A stretch of 64,000 nucleotides of DNA from a virus: IMG/VR virus record IMGVR_UViG_3300028920_000037, positions 1 through 64,000 of that record. One strand, given 5' to 3'. Shown one piece after another: positions 31,866 to 41,458 of this stretch (the first letter of the stretch is position 1; each line of letters starts with the position of its first letter). A program made the translations under genes and the position numbers. The notes under the pieces are model-generated. The model was not told the DNA's origin. It saw only the letters and a list, made by a program, of their open reading frames with translations, and did no database searches.

Positions 31866-34800
31866 ATGCCTGAGCAGACTTTTAGGTCCCCAAATTTCTT
31901 TGAGAGGGAAATTAACCTCTCAGCGCCCGCAGTAGGCGGTCCTGTCGGGACTCCGGCGGGTGTCATCGGTACATCGAACAGGGGACCGGCATTCGTGCCT
32001 GTTACTGTTGCCAAGATGACTGAATTTGAAGAGGTCTTTGGCACACTCGATCCGAAGAAGTTCGGGCCGTACGCAGTGAACGAATTCCTGAAACACAAGA
32101 CTGCCCTGACCTTCCTGAGGGTCTTGGGTGCGGGTGCGAATGAATCCGAAGGTGACATCCTCGCCTATGAGACGACCGGCCGCGTGCGTAACGCAGGTCT
32201 AAAGGTCGAAGGTATTTCACCGGCGATTTCAGGTTCCGATGGTCAAGATAGCAGGCACACCGGAGTCGTGCAGTTCATCTCAGCTCGGCACCAGGTGACT
32301 GTAAACGAGGCATACGGAAACCCGATGTTTACCGATAACAACTCGGTGAGTGGAACAATTATCAACCTTGTTCGAGGTATGATAATCACGCCAACCGGGT
32401 CGAGGGTCATGGTGCTGGGCGGCGATGAACAGGTTACTACAGCATCATTTGTTCTGTCGGCTTCGAATACAGCGCCCTATGATTATGCTGCAACAGGATC
32501 CATTTTTGCGCCCGATAAGTTCAAACTTATCATTTCGTCTACGTTGGGCAATGTGTTCTACAACACAGACGGTCAGGCGGGTATCAAGATCTTTACTGCG
32601 TCACTTGATCCATCATCGGACGACTACTACGCCAAGATCCTCAACACCGATCCCGATAGGCTGATAACCGATCAACATGTCCTCTACGCAGACTTCCCGG
32701 TCGATGCAGAAGTGGCCGCGGCAGTTGATGTTGGAATCCTCTCTGGCACTGCAGGTACGACAGATTCTGGTGGCGAGACGACAACCTCGTTTAGAGCGCT
32801 TTTCGGTGCGTTCGATACGAGGTACACGACCCCGAAGACAACGTGGTTCATTTCGCAGCCGTTCGGCAACACCGAATACGACCTATTCTACTTCGAGACG
32901 CTCGACGACGGCGAGTATGCGAACAAGCTATTTAAGGTCTCAATCTCAAACATCCAGAAGTCTGTAGACGATTCGAACCCGTACGGAACCTTCAACGTTG
33001 AGATCAGGTCCTGGGAAGATACTGATACGAATCCTCGGGTCCTTGAACTCTTCCCAAACTGCTCGCTCGATCCAAAGTCAGACAATTACGTTGCGAAGGT
33101 CATCGGTGATAGGAAGATCTATTACAACTTTGATGCAACAGTAGAATCAGAACGTCGTGTTGCTACAAGTGGAAGGTATTCGAATGTTTCGAAGTACGTT
33201 CGCATTAGGATGGCAGACCAGGTCGATCGTAAGGTCATTCCTGGAGAGGCGCTTCCGTTTGGATTCCGCGGCGCGAAGGTTTTGAAGACCACTCCATACA
33301 ACAGGGACTATGATGTCACCGCCGACGAGGCGAGGGTAGCTGGCGTCCTTTCGGGTGACGGTGAGGCGCTTTCTGGTTCGATCCTACCGCCTGTACCGAT
33401 GAGGTTCAAGGTTACCCGTGGAGAGAGGCTTAATGGTGGTGGATTTGTCGGTGCGCCGAGTGTTACTGAGCTTGCGAACTCAATCTTCTATTGGGGTGTC
33501 AGGTTTGAGAGGCTGACAGATGTTCTCAATCCGAACATCATCACCGAGAAGAACGCGCTCCTTGAGAACTACACCAAGTTCCTCGGCATCGAGAAGCTTG
33601 ATGTCCTTGTGACAGGTTCTGGTGCGGACGACTTCAACCATAATAAGTTCTCGCTTTCCAAGGTTGCTCTCGCGGCTGGTACAGTTTCCGATCTTACAGC
33701 GTCTGTGAACGATCATATGAAGGAAGCAGCGTACTTCAGGAACGGCAAGCTCGACCTTACGAGATACACAGTTCTTGATAATTCAAATTCATCTGGAAGC
33801 TGGAACAGGATGACCTTTGCAACGCTGCTTACGGAAGGTACAGCCGCAGAGTTTAATAGGTACAGCCCGTACGCCAAGTTCACGAACTTCTTCCAGGGAG
33901 GATACGACGGCGTCAACTTCCTCGATCGTGATGCGCGAAGGATGAACGACAAGTCAACATCGTTCGAGGCAAACGGTGGTGCAGAAGCAACGTACACGAG
34001 CCCAGGCTATGCGACGAACATGAATGGAACGGGACAGGACAACTCGAACGTCGCATCGTACAAAGCAGCGATCAATATCATGACCGATCCAATGATCGTG
34101 AACCACAACGTGCTTGTCGTCCCAGGCATCAGGGAATCGTTCCTTACAGATTTCGCGTCCGATTCAGTGAGGGACTACGGTCTGGCATACTACGTTATGG
34201 ACATTGCGTCCTACAATGATGATGCGGCACGACTCTACGATGACGATACTTCAAGGCCGTCTGTCATCAAGACGTCAGCTCAGTTCGAGAGCCGCGTCGT
34301 TGACAACAACTTCGTGGGAACATATTGGCCAGACATCGTCATCGACGACGAGGTGAATAACCGTCGTGTTGCAGTTCCTGCTTCGATCGCAGCTGTCGGT
34401 GCCTTGGGCTTCAACGACAAGGTCAGGTACCCGTGGTTTGCGCCGGCTGGATTCAATAGGGCATCACTTGACTTCGTCAAGAATGTCAAGGTTCGCCTGA
34501 ACGTCGGTGACCGTGATACCCTCTACGATGCACGCATCAACCCGATCGCCACCTTCCCACGCCAGGGATTCGCGATCTGGGGGCAGAAGACGTTGCAGAT
34601 TAACAAGAGCGCCCTCGACCGCGTCAACGTACGTCGAATGCTGCTCGAGGTCAAGCGTATCATCATCAATATCGCTCGTCGCATCACCTTTGAGCAGAAC
34701 ACGCCAGAGGTCAGGAACAACTTTGTTGCACAGTCAACGCTGCAGCTTGGTGTGATCCAGGCACAGGCGGGAATCGAACAGTTCAAGGTCGTGATGAACG

Positions 34801-34931
34801 AATCGAACAACACACAGGAAGACATCGATCTGAACAGGCTCAACGGTCGCGTTGTGGTCGTGCCGACGAGGACAATCGAATTCATTGCGATTGACTTCAT
34901 TGTGACCCGCGCCGGCGTGGAGTTCGTGTGA
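31866..34931 (+). CDS. gp18: Tail sheath protein, gp18-like, copy 1
   Basis: This 1021-residue product is a T4-type contractile sheath protein. The N-terminus reads FFEREINLSAPAVGGPVGTP then GVIGTSNRGPAFVPVTV, the family signature. The C-terminal core is also typical: WFAPAGFNRASLDFVKNV, NPIATFPRQGFAIWGQKTLQ, and INKSALDRVNVRRMLLEVKR, ending VVVPTRTIEFIAIDFIVTRAGVEFV. T4 gp18 has 659 residues; the extra length lies in a large middle insertion, probably outer decoration domains. The ribosome binding site is TTAAGGAGAACGG. A second paralogue follows at 35198. Confidence 0.95.
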   Translation: MPEQTFRSPNFFEREINLSAPAVGGPVGTPAGVIGTSNRGPAFVPVTVAKMTEFEEVFGTLDPKKFGPYAVNEFLKHKTALTFLRVLGAGANESEGDILAYETTGRVRNAGLKVEGISPAISGSDGQDSRHTGVVQFISARHQVTVNEAYGNPMFTDNNSVSGTIINLVRGMIITPTGSRVMVLGGDEQVTTASFVLSASNTAPYDYAATGSIFAPDKFKLIISSTLGNVFYNTDGQAGIKIFTASLDPSSDDYYAKILNTDPDRLITDQHVLYADFPVDAEVAAAVDVGILSGTAGTTDSGGETTTSFRALFGAFDTRYTTPKTTWFISQPFGNTEYDLFYFETLDDGEYANKLFKVSISNIQKSVDDSNPYGTFNVEIRSWEDTDTNPRVLELFPNCSLDPKSDNYVAKVIGDRKIYYNFDATVESERRVATSGRYSNVSKYVRIRMADQVDRKVIPGEALPFGFRGAKVLKTTPYNRDYDVTADEARVAGVLSGDGEALSGSILPPVPMRFKVTRGERLNGGGFVGAPSVTELANSIFYWGVRFERLTDVLNPNIITEKNALLENYTKFLGIEKLDVLVTGSGADDFNHNKFSLSKVALAAGTVSDLTASVNDHMKEAAYFRNGKLDLTRYTVLDNSNSSGSWNRMTFATLLTEGTAAEFNRYSPYAKFTNFFQGGYDGVNFLDRDARRMNDKSTSFEANGGAEATYTSPGYATNMNGTGQDNSNVASYKAAINIMTDPMIVNHNVLVVPGIRESFLTDFASDSVRDYGLAYYVMDIASYNDDAARLYDDDTSRPSVIKTSAQFESRVVDNNFVGTYWPDIVIDDEVNNRRVAVPASIAAVGALGFNDKVRYPWFAPAGFNRASLDFVKNVKVRLNVGDRDTLYDARINPIATFPRQGFAIWGQKTLQINKSALDRVNVRRMLLEVKRIIINIARRITFEQNTPEVRNNFVAQSTLQLGVIQAQAGIEQFKVVMNESNNTQEDIDLNRLNGRVVVVPTRTIEFIAIDFIVTRAGVEFV

Positions 34932-35128
34932 TAATGTTCTACGTTTATGTTGACTATCGTGAGGATTCAGGCGAGCCCTTTTATGTTGGAAAATGTAAGA
35001 GAGCTCGCGTTGACGACTATGTTCGACGTAATCGTAAGTGGCATAATATTGCTGATTTTGCGGTACGTGGTTCAAAATCAAAATTTTTGTTTGAATGGGC
35101 AAAACGGCTTGGGGTTACTGGCGAATGA
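34928..35128 (+). pseudogene. Remnant of a GIY-YIG homing endonuclease
   Basis: The frame starts at the end of sheath copy 1 and reads FYVYVDYREDSGEPFYVGKC, the GIY-YIG N-terminal pattern, followed by RRNRKWHNIADFAVRG. It stops after 66 residues, far short of a working enzyme (no catalytic Glu region and no DNA-binding domain). Another frame (34947-35210) continues with no family match. It lies exactly between the two sheath genes and is AT-richer than either. A decayed homing endonuclease is the simplest reading. Confidence 0.7.
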
Positions 35129-35197
35129 CATGGAAGCACGTGCCATGACGTCTAAAAGGTTGATGGCACAATATCTAGTAGATAATCGGAGGCAATT

Positions 35198-38100
35198 TTG
35201 GCACAACTGAGATTCGGAAGCGCGGGCGTAACTGCAAGGGAAATCGATCTCTCAGCGCCGGTGAAGAGGTCACCGGTCGGAGTGCCCGCAGGTGTCATCG
35301 GAACGACAACGCGGGGCCCAGCATTCGTACCCATCACCGTCGGCCTGACGGACGACTTCTTTGCCAAGTTTGGTGCTACCGACGGTGAGAAGTTCGGCCC
35401 GCTTGCGGTCGTCGAGTGGTTGAGGAACGCCGGAGCGGTGACGTACATTCGCGTCATGGGAGTCGGCGATGGTCGCAAGAGGGTTACCGATGGTGTCCTC
35501 GCAGGTTCAGTCACGAACGCAGGGTTCGTCGTTGGTGAAGAGGAACCGAGGGAGACCGACGGCGCGCTTTCACCGAACCCGTACGCAAACGCAGGTGGAT
35601 CATCAGGAAGGACCTACTTCCTTGGTTGCCTCATGAGTGAGTCGGCCGGTTCGACGGTGTTCAGCTACGCCGGTCTGCATGATTCTGGCAACGATCCCAA
35701 CGCGCTTCCAATCGTTCGAGGCGTCCTGATGACGCCTTCGGGGGTCATCGCCAAGCTCGAGTCTTCCGGCACGATCGGAGCGTCAGCTCCGAATGCAGAC
35801 CTAATCGCCTCTGAGACGACGGCCACCGGTTCGGTCACGGGTTCTGTCACTCTGATGGAAGGCAACACTGCGAAGCAGGAGTTCGTTGTCCTGCTGAACG
35901 GACACAAGGGTACGGACACGCTGTATCCGAACGTTCTGACGGCGTCGTTCGATATGACGGCTCCGAACTATTTCGCGAACGTGTTCAACACGGATCCATA
36001 CAACTTCCAGAAGGCGGGTCACTGCCTCTACACCTACTGGGACGTTCACAGCGCCACAGCAACGGTGACGGGTTCGGGTATCTCGGTTTCTGGATCGTCT
36101 GCAGTTGCCGAGCTTGCGTTCTTGGCGAATGGTGCGCTTGACAGAAATGTCGGCAACTCTGAGGTTCCGAACTACGAAAACTTCGAAGATAGGTTCTCAT
36201 ACGCCAAGACGCCTTGGCTGGTCTCGCAGCGCTTTGGTGGAACGAGGTACAACCTCTTTAGGCTCCACGCATTGGATGCTGGTGCGGATATTTCGTCAGT
36301 CTACAAGTTCTCGATTGAAAACCTTGTAAACTCGACAGACCCGAATAACAAGTACGGTTCATTCGACCTTGTCATCCGAGATTGGAATGACAGGGATACA
36401 GACCAGATTCCAGTCGAGGCATGGAGAGGTCTCACGCTCGATCCGAACTCTGATCGATACATTGCAAGGGTTGTCGGTGACGCGTTCGGGTTCTTCGACT
36501 TCGACAGGACTGAGTCAGAGCAGAAGCTCGTTGTTGAGGGACAGTACGAGAACCAGTCGAACATCGTCAGGGTCGAGGTCGCAACATCAGTTGAGAACGA
36601 AGCAGTCGATCCGACAGCCCTTCCAATCGGCGTCCGTGGTCCTTACCACCTTGTGACATCAGGTTCCGCACCACTCGCAACAGGATCCGCTGACAACAGC
36701 TGGATCAAGAACGCTGTCACTCCACCTATCCCGTTCAGGTCAGACATCACTCAGGGTTCGGGAGCAAAGCAGTCTGTACAGGCCCAGTACTACTGGGGCT
36801 ATCAGTTCGAGCATGTCACCAGCCTCACTACTCCGAATGCATCGACGTTGAAGAACAAGTCGATGAAGGCTCACGTGAAGTTCTTCCCGAGCTTTATGAC
36901 GAACACGATGAACTTCGTGGTCGGTGATAACGAGGGCACAGTCGATACGGCAGCGAACGGAATCGTCGACGCTGATAGATTCAACAGGGGACTGTTCACG
37001 CTCGAAAACCTCCAGGTCGTCACGAGCTCTGCGGGTACTGCTGACCCGAACGCTTGGGCATCGGCAGTCTACGTCAGGGATGGTAACATCACTGCAGACG
37101 ATTCAGCAAAGACACGAAGGCTTCAGACGTCAGATTTTACTCAGCCGAATAGGCGCTTCCTGAAGTTCAACTTCTTCATGCAGGGTGGCTTCGACGGAAC
37201 GAACATCTTTGACAGAGACGAGGCTGCGTTGACAAACAACGCAGTCCGTGCCGATATCGACGATGTTGGTCGAGGCCAGAACAACGGTCCGAACGTCAGG
37301 GCGTTCGTCAAGGCGATCGACATCATGAGCAACGTTGTTGCGACAGACATCCAGCTGCTTGCGATCCCAGGCATCCGTACCCCGCTTGTCACCAACTACG
37401 CTGTCGAGCAGACGGAGGCTCGCTTCGATGCCATGTACATCATGGACATCGAGGAGATGGACACCCAGAACAACCGCGTCAGGTCAGGTTCACAGCCAGT
37501 GTCGGTGTCGTACACCTCGACGGACTTTGCATCACGTGCGATGGACAATAGCTTCGGTGCAGCGTACTTCCCAGACGTCCTCTTGACCGATCCGATGACA
37601 GAGACAAACCTCTTCGTCCCACCTTCGGTCGTCGTCTTGGGTGCGATGGCTCTGAACGATGCGGTTGGACACCCATGGTTCGCTCCAGCAGGTTTCACAC
37701 GTGGTGCGCTTCCGACGGCACTCGAGACGAGAGTGCAGCTCAGCAAGGACAACATGGACGCGTTGTACGACGTGAACATCAACCCGCTAACGAGCTTTCC
37801 GGGCAACGCACAGTCGGGTACAAACCCAAAGGGTGGTGTCATCGTCTGGGGACAGCGTACCCTGCAACAGGCGGCATCTGCACTCGATCGTGTCAACGTG
37901 CGTCGCCTCCTGATCGACATCAGGCGCCAGGTCAGACTGATCGCTAATACGATCGTCTTTGAACCGAATCGAGAGGCGACGCTTGCGAAATTCTCTGCCG
38001 CGGTCACTCCGCGCCTGCAGAGAGTCCAGGCGCTCTCTGGGCTCGAGAGGTTCAGGGTCGTGATCGATTCAAGCACAACGACCCAGCAGGATATTGAACA

Positions 38101-38200
38101 GAATACAATTCGGGGCAAGATTTTTGTCCAACCTACGAAAACGGTTGAGTTTGTATCGCTGGACTTCGTGGTGGCAAATAATATTCAACAGGTTCAGTAA
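35198..38200 (+). CDS. gp18: Tail sheath protein, gp18-like, copy 2
   Basis: The 1000-residue product is paralogous to copy 1: N-terminus AREIDLSAPVKRSPVGVPAG / VIGTTTRGPAFVPITV, and C-terminal core PWFAPAGFTRGALP, NPLTSFPGN...GGVIVWGQRTLQ, ALDRVNVRRLLIDIRRQ, ending KTVEFVSLDFVVAN. I chose TTG 35198 because CGGAGG lies 7 bases upstream and the product begins in register with copy 1. The middle domains differ considerably from copy 1. Both copies keep the sheath core, so both may be functional. Confidence 0.93.
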   Translation: MAQLRFGSAGVTAREIDLSAPVKRSPVGVPAGVIGTTTRGPAFVPITVGLTDDFFAKFGATDGEKFGPLAVVEWLRNAGAVTYIRVMGVGDGRKRVTDGVLAGSVTNAGFVVGEEEPRETDGALSPNPYANAGGSSGRTYFLGCLMSESAGSTVFSYAGLHDSGNDPNALPIVRGVLMTPSGVIAKLESSGTIGASAPNADLIASETTATGSVTGSVTLMEGNTAKQEFVVLLNGHKGTDTLYPNVLTASFDMTAPNYFANVFNTDPYNFQKAGHCLYTYWDVHSATATVTGSGISVSGSSAVAELAFLANGALDRNVGNSEVPNYENFEDRFSYAKTPWLVSQRFGGTRYNLFRLHALDAGADISSVYKFSIENLVNSTDPNNKYGSFDLVIRDWNDRDTDQIPVEAWRGLTLDPNSDRYIARVVGDAFGFFDFDRTESEQKLVVEGQYENQSNIVRVEVATSVENEAVDPTALPIGVRGPYHLVTSGSAPLATGSADNSWIKNAVTPPIPFRSDITQGSGAKQSVQAQYYWGYQFEHVTSLTTPNASTLKNKSMKAHVKFFPSFMTNTMNFVVGDNEGTVDTAANGIVDADRFNRGLFTLENLQVVTSSAGTADPNAWASAVYVRDGNITADDSAKTRRLQTSDFTQPNRRFLKFNFFMQGGFDGTNIFDRDEAALTNNAVRADIDDVGRGQNNGPNVRAFVKAIDIMSNVVATDIQLLAIPGIRTPLVTNYAVEQTEARFDAMYIMDIEEMDTQNNRVRSGSQPVSVSYTSTDFASRAMDNSFGAAYFPDVLLTDPMTETNLFVPPSVVVLGAMALNDAVGHPWFAPAGFTRGALPTALETRVQLSKDNMDALYDVNINPLTSFPGNAQSGTNPKGGVIVWGQRTLQQAASALDRVNVRRLLIDIRRQVRLIANTIVFEPNREATLAKFSAAVTPRLQRVQALSGLERFRVVIDSSTTTQQDIEQNTIRGKIFVQPTKTVEFVSLDFVVANNIQQVQ

Positions 38201-38222
38201 AGCAAACATTCTAAAATTGTTG

Positions 38223-38258
38223 GAAGGCGATGATTATGTCATCGCCTTCTTGTATTTT
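38223..38258 (+). terminator. Strong intrinsic terminator after sheath copy 2
   Basis: GAAGGCGATGA (38223-38233) and TCATCGCCTTC (38239-38249) form a perfect 11-bp stem with loop TTATG, followed by TTGTATTTT. It ends the neck/sheath unit. Confidence 0.9.
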
Positions 38259-38272
38259 AATATTATTGTGTT

Positions 38273-39199
38273 ATGTACGGTATCATTTATGTCATAACAA
38301 ATAACGTAAACGATAAAAAGTATGTTGGATTAACAACAAAAACGATTGAAGCTCGTTTCAAACAACACCAGCGAACTGCAAACAGAGGTAGCAAATATCC
38401 AATTCATTGTGCAATTCGCAAATATGGCATTGAAAATTTCACGTATGATGTCATACAAGAGTGCAGTACGTTTGATGAACTTAACGCAGCAGAAATCGAT
38501 TGGATAGCAAAGCTTTGCACAATCGAACAAGGTTATAACATCTGTGAAGGCGGAAGAGGTGTTCGAGGTACAGGAATTTGGGTCCATTCTGAAGATGCAA
38601 AAAGAAAAATTTCGATCGGAAATTCTGGAAAGGTACGTTCCCAAGAGACAAAGAAGAAGATCTCAGAATCAGTGAAACGAATAATGACAAAAGATCATAG
38701 GTTGAAGTGTACCTTAGGGTTGAGAACTCCAGAAGCGAGAAAAAAAATTGAAGAGAACAACTACGCCAAGCGAAGAAAGCCTGTGTACAGGTATAGTACG
38801 TTCGGTACTTACCTTGGTAGCTTTACGTGTTGTAGGGATGCAGGTAAAAGGTGTGAGGCAAATGCATCAAATATTCTTCAATGTTGTCATGGTAGAATTC
38901 CAACGGTACACGATAGTTTTTGGTCATTTGTTCCTTTAGATGACAACGATATAAAAAGACGTCAAGTATTTCTTGTTAAGTACAGGAAGCGCTGCGCAGT
39001 TGCTGCAATAAAGGATGATGTGGTCGTTGGCATCTTTACGTCTGCTAAGATTACTGCACGTTTTGGATTTTCACCACAGCAGGTAAAAAGGTCAATCAAG
39101 GGTTCCTGTAGGGATCATAAAGGCTACACGTGGAAGAAGGTCGCTAAATTAAGCGATAATGAACAGTTACAACTATTAGACGCAGTTTTTTGTGATTGA
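38273..39199 (+). CDS. GIY-YIG homing endonuclease with NUMOD repeats
   Basis: The N-terminus is a GIY-YIG nuclease: MYGIIYVITNNVNDKKYVGL (GIIY at 3-6, YVG at 17-19), the catalytic region RFKQHQR near 28, and the conserved Glu in AAEIDWIAKL. It is followed by DNA-binding NUMOD3-like repeats (HSEDAKRKISIGNSGKVRSQETKKKISES) and a NUMOD1-like segment (KPVYRYSTFGTYLGSFTCC). Sampled lines run near 40% G+C against about 57% in the sheath gene. It stands right after the sheath terminator. TATTAT occurs 6 bases before the ATG and there is no ribosome binding site. Confidence 0.9.
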   Translation: MYGIIYVITNNVNDKKYVGLTTKTIEARFKQHQRTANRGSKYPIHCAIRKYGIENFTYDVIQECSTFDELNAAEIDWIAKLCTIEQGYNICEGGRGVRGTGIWVHSEDAKRKISIGNSGKVRSQETKKKISESVKRIMTKDHRLKCTLGLRTPEARKKIEENNYAKRRKPVYRYSTFGTYLGSFTCCRDAGKRCEANASNILQCCHGRIPTVHDSFWSFVPLDDNDIKRRQVFLVKYRKRCAVAAIKDDVVVGIFTSAKITARFGFSPQQVKRSIKGSCRDHKGYTWKKVAKLSDNEQLQLLDAVFCD

Positions 39200-39267
39200 C
39201 GTTGCCCACAACCACAAAGAGACTTACAAAATCATCAAGCGGATTTGCGTGGTGATATATTGTCGAA

Positions 39268-39273
39268 TAGTTA
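39268..39273 (+). promoter_or_regulatory. TAGTTA late-promoter-like hexamer
   Basis: The motif is 40 bases before the ATG at 39314, in the gap after the GIY-YIG gene. The site CAACGAGGAAAC lies between. Confidence 0.42.
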
Positions 39274-39313
39274 ACCTAGCAGGTCCAGTGATCGGCAACG
39301 AGGAAACTGACAC

Positions 39314-39670
39314 ATGAAGAAAGTCGTGAAGCTTGATGCAAAGCAGCTCGGGGCGTTGGTCACGGGTATCGTCAAAGAGGAACGCCAGAAGATCGCGTCG
39401 GTAAAGGGCGGCGTGATCCGGATGACAGAGGCCAACCTCCGTAGGATCGTCCGTGAGGAACTGACCGAGATGCTCGGTACGCAGCCTCATGGTGTTGAAT
39501 TCAAGTCGGGTCAAGGTCAGAAGGGTCCGCTTGCGGGTGCAATGGATGACGCAAAGGTCGATCAACTCGCAAGCAAGCTCTCTGGGTTTGACCTCTCAGA
39601 CGAGGAGATCGACGCGCTCGTCAGCAAGCTCAAGGCAGAGGCGAGGAAGCGTCGCGGTCGACGCATCTAA
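39314..39670 (+). CDS. Small prohead/virion-type helical protein, 118 aa
   Basis: The N-terminus MKKVVKLDAKQLGALVTGIV matches MIKKIRLDAKALRALVLDEA of the gene at 3562. A second amphipathic segment follows (RMTEANLRRIVREELTEML, about 37-55). The middle is polar, and the C-terminus is basic and helical (KLKAEARKRRGRRI). A shared prohead or virion targeting segment is plausible; no enzyme motif is seen. It is preceded by GAGGAAACTGAC. Its stop overlaps the minus-strand endonuclease by four bases. Confidence 0.75.
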   Translation: MKKVVKLDAKQLGALVTGIVKEERQKIASVKGGVIRMTEANLRRIVREELTEMLGTQPHGVEFKSGQGQKGPLAGAMDDAKVDQLASKLSGFDLSDEEIDALVSKLKAEARKRRGRRI

Positions 39671-41334
39671 ACAGCAAGTGAATAGACGAGGTTTGAACAT
39701 CCCCAGATCTTAACAACACCTGCCTGTTCGGCTACCTGGGCCTCTGTGAGGCCCAGAGATTTATTTGCTCGGTACTTGAACCGGTCATATCGGTTAGTAA
39801 AATCAGTCCACCAGAAGCGAGGTGATGTACTCGAGACGTACTTGAATCCTGCTTGTTCGTAGCTTCTGTTCGTGCCACTAAGACGAGTATCAACGTACGT
39901 AATGATGTTAGACATTGCATTTTCACGCGCATAGCCAATCGCAACGCGTACAAGCCTGCTGAGTCCACCTGGTACAGATACAAACGTTTTTGTTGCTGAC
40001 CTTGCTATCTCCAACATACCAGCGTATTTTTTGTGAACAGGTTGCCTAAGAGAGATTGCACAGACAATTTGATCGTTGTATTTTAGGCCCCATGCAATCC
40101 TACACGCGACGTCACCATCAAGGTGATTTTCATTGAAGAATTTCTTTCTTTCGGCGCGAGGAAGTCTGACGACTGTACACTTCCTCGCGCCGATCTTCGT
40201 AGGGGTCTTGCCAAGGCGGTGCATGATTGTGCTTTCAACGATGCGCCTGTTGTTCATCCAATCATCTTGGAATACATGAAGCAAACGAATGTTTTTATCG
40301 ACACAGCTTTGCGTCTTGTTTGCGTGATAGATCTTGCTTTTAAACAATATCGAATGCCAGTAAAGTCCGTTGTATTCGATTGCAAACCCGTGCGAGGGAA
40401 CAAAAATATCGAGCTCTAGCTTGCCTGCGAACGTCTTTCTATCGTTTGTTATGACGTTCTGGCCGCCCACGACGCTTCGAACAAACTGGTCGATCTGGCC
40501 CTGGGTCGCGCTTCCGGCAGGAGTACAGTTCCAACACCTTCCATATTGGAGCTGTCGGAGCGATGATGTAAAGTTGGTTCCACAGGTCTTGCACTTGACC
40601 TCGATCACGCGAGATGCGTCATTGACGTATTCATCTAGGCCACCGACGACTTCGAGCGTATCATGGACCTCGATCCTACCGACGATCTCATCGTGTTGGA
40701 GGCGCTTGATACCATCAAGGTACTCTCTAAGGGACTTCTCATTTAGCTTCAACGAGACCCTTGCGGCCATGTCTGCAACACGTTCGTCTGTGTCCTTTGT
40801 AAGCCCCCTGGTCCAAGGGGCGCATTCTCCAGTCGTGTACTTCTGTTTCAACGTGTCAGCTGCTTCTGCAACGCGTTCGTCTGTCTCTTTTGTCAGGCCT
40901 TTGGACCAACACGTTAGCCTGCCTTCATCAAAGGCTGCCTTTCTTCCGATTGATGTTGCCTTGGCTCGAGATGCAACACGTTCGTCTGTCTCCTTAGTCA
41001 GGCCCTTTGCCCAACCTGTCCTACCGGTCAGGCTCGCCGAACGTTTTTGGGCGATCTTTTTGGCTTCTTCTTCTGAATATACGTCGTAGATTCGAGCGTT
41101 GTGTCCCTTAAGCAATCGAGCATATCCATGCCTCCAGTTCAACCATGCAGTCTGCGATCCACAACCACAGGCACACATGTTCGTCCTTGTGTCATCGAGC
41201 CTCAACCATTCGTCCTGTGGTACGATGCCGTGAACGTCTATGAGATGTTTTTCGAAGAATGTAATTCTCTTGGTTGAGAATCCACAGATGTGGCACTTCA
41301 CCGGTTCAAGAGACCTTCCTTTAACAGCACCCAT
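39667..41334 (-). CDS. Zinc-finger homing endonuclease, Vsr-like (EDxHD) type
   Basis: This 555-residue minus-strand gene starts with a C2H2 finger (CHICG...HLIDVH) and the CACGCG...GHN module. It has three NUMOD-like repeats around GLTKETDERVA (about 110-190), and a four-Cys zinc motif (CKTCGT...CWNCTP). The C-terminal half carries a Vsr-like nuclease: LELDIFVPSHGFAIEYNGLYWHS and LLHVFQDDW supply the E, D, H and D of the EDxHD group (I-Bth0305I type). A large added domain follows (RIAWGLKYNDQIVCAISLRQP). It is oriented opposite to the tail operon, between the small gene at 39314 and the tail tube. The ribosome binding site is GAAAGGTAAG. Confidence 0.88.
   Translation of the reverse strand: MGAVKGRSLEPVKCHICGFSTKRITFFEKHLIDVHGIVPQDEWLRLDDTRTNMCACGCGSQTAWLNWRHGYARLLKGHNARIYDVYSEEEAKKIAQKRSASLTGRTGWAKGLTKETDERVASRAKATSIGRKAAFDEGRLTCWSKGLTKETDERVAEAADTLKQKYTTGECAPWTRGLTKDTDERVADMAARVSLKLNEKSLREYLDGIKRLQHDEIVGRIEVHDTLEVVGGLDEYVNDASRVIEVKCKTCGTNFTSSLRQLQYGRCWNCTPAGSATQGQIDQFVRSVVGGQNVITNDRKTFAGKLELDIFVPSHGFAIEYNGLYWHSILFKSKIYHANKTQSCVDKNIRLLHVFQDDWMNNRRIVESTIMHRLGKTPTKIGARKCTVVRLPRAERKKFFNENHLDGDVACRIAWGLKYNDQIVCAISLRQPVHKKYAGMLEIARSATKTFVSVPGGLSRLVRVAIGYARENAMSNIITYVDTRLSGTNRSYEQAGFKYVSSTSPRFWWTDFTNRYDRFKYRANKSLGLTEAQVAEQAGVVKIWGCSNLVYSLAV
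40151..40193. repeat. Perfect 15-bp inverted repeat inside the homing endonuclease
   Basis: TCGGCGCGAGGAAGT (40151-40165) and ACTTCCTCGCGCCGA (40179-40193) are exact reverse complements around a 13-base loop. They lie inside the coding region, near ARKCTVVRLPRAERKKF. No T-tract follows on either strand. A strong mRNA hairpin would form. Confidence 0.88.
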
Positions 41335-41409
41335 CGATTCTTACCTTTCGATTTGAATTAACATCTACTACAATTTTGTGTAGTGTTTAGTACATTTTTT
41401 TGTGTACAC

Positions 41410-41415
41410 TATTTA
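41410..41415 (+). promoter_or_regulatory. TATTTA late-promoter-like hexamer before tail tube
   Basis: The motif lies 43 bases before the ATG at 41459, in the divergent gap with the minus-strand endonuclease; a ribosome binding site (TTTGGAGAAT) follows. The gap also has an AT-rich hairpin ACTACA/TGTAGT (about 41371-41388). Confidence 0.45.
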
Positions 41416-41458
41416 CTACTATCGCAGGTGACGTTGCTCTGCGGTTTGGAGAATAACA

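Noticed and set aside
34947-35210. Overlapping frame as the continuation of the GIY-YIG gene
   Set aside because: Its residues do not continue the GIY-YIG pattern, so it does not restore a gene.
37396-38118. 240-codon antisense frame within sheath copy 2
   Set aside because: It lies wholly under the conserved sheath core, which explains the sequence.
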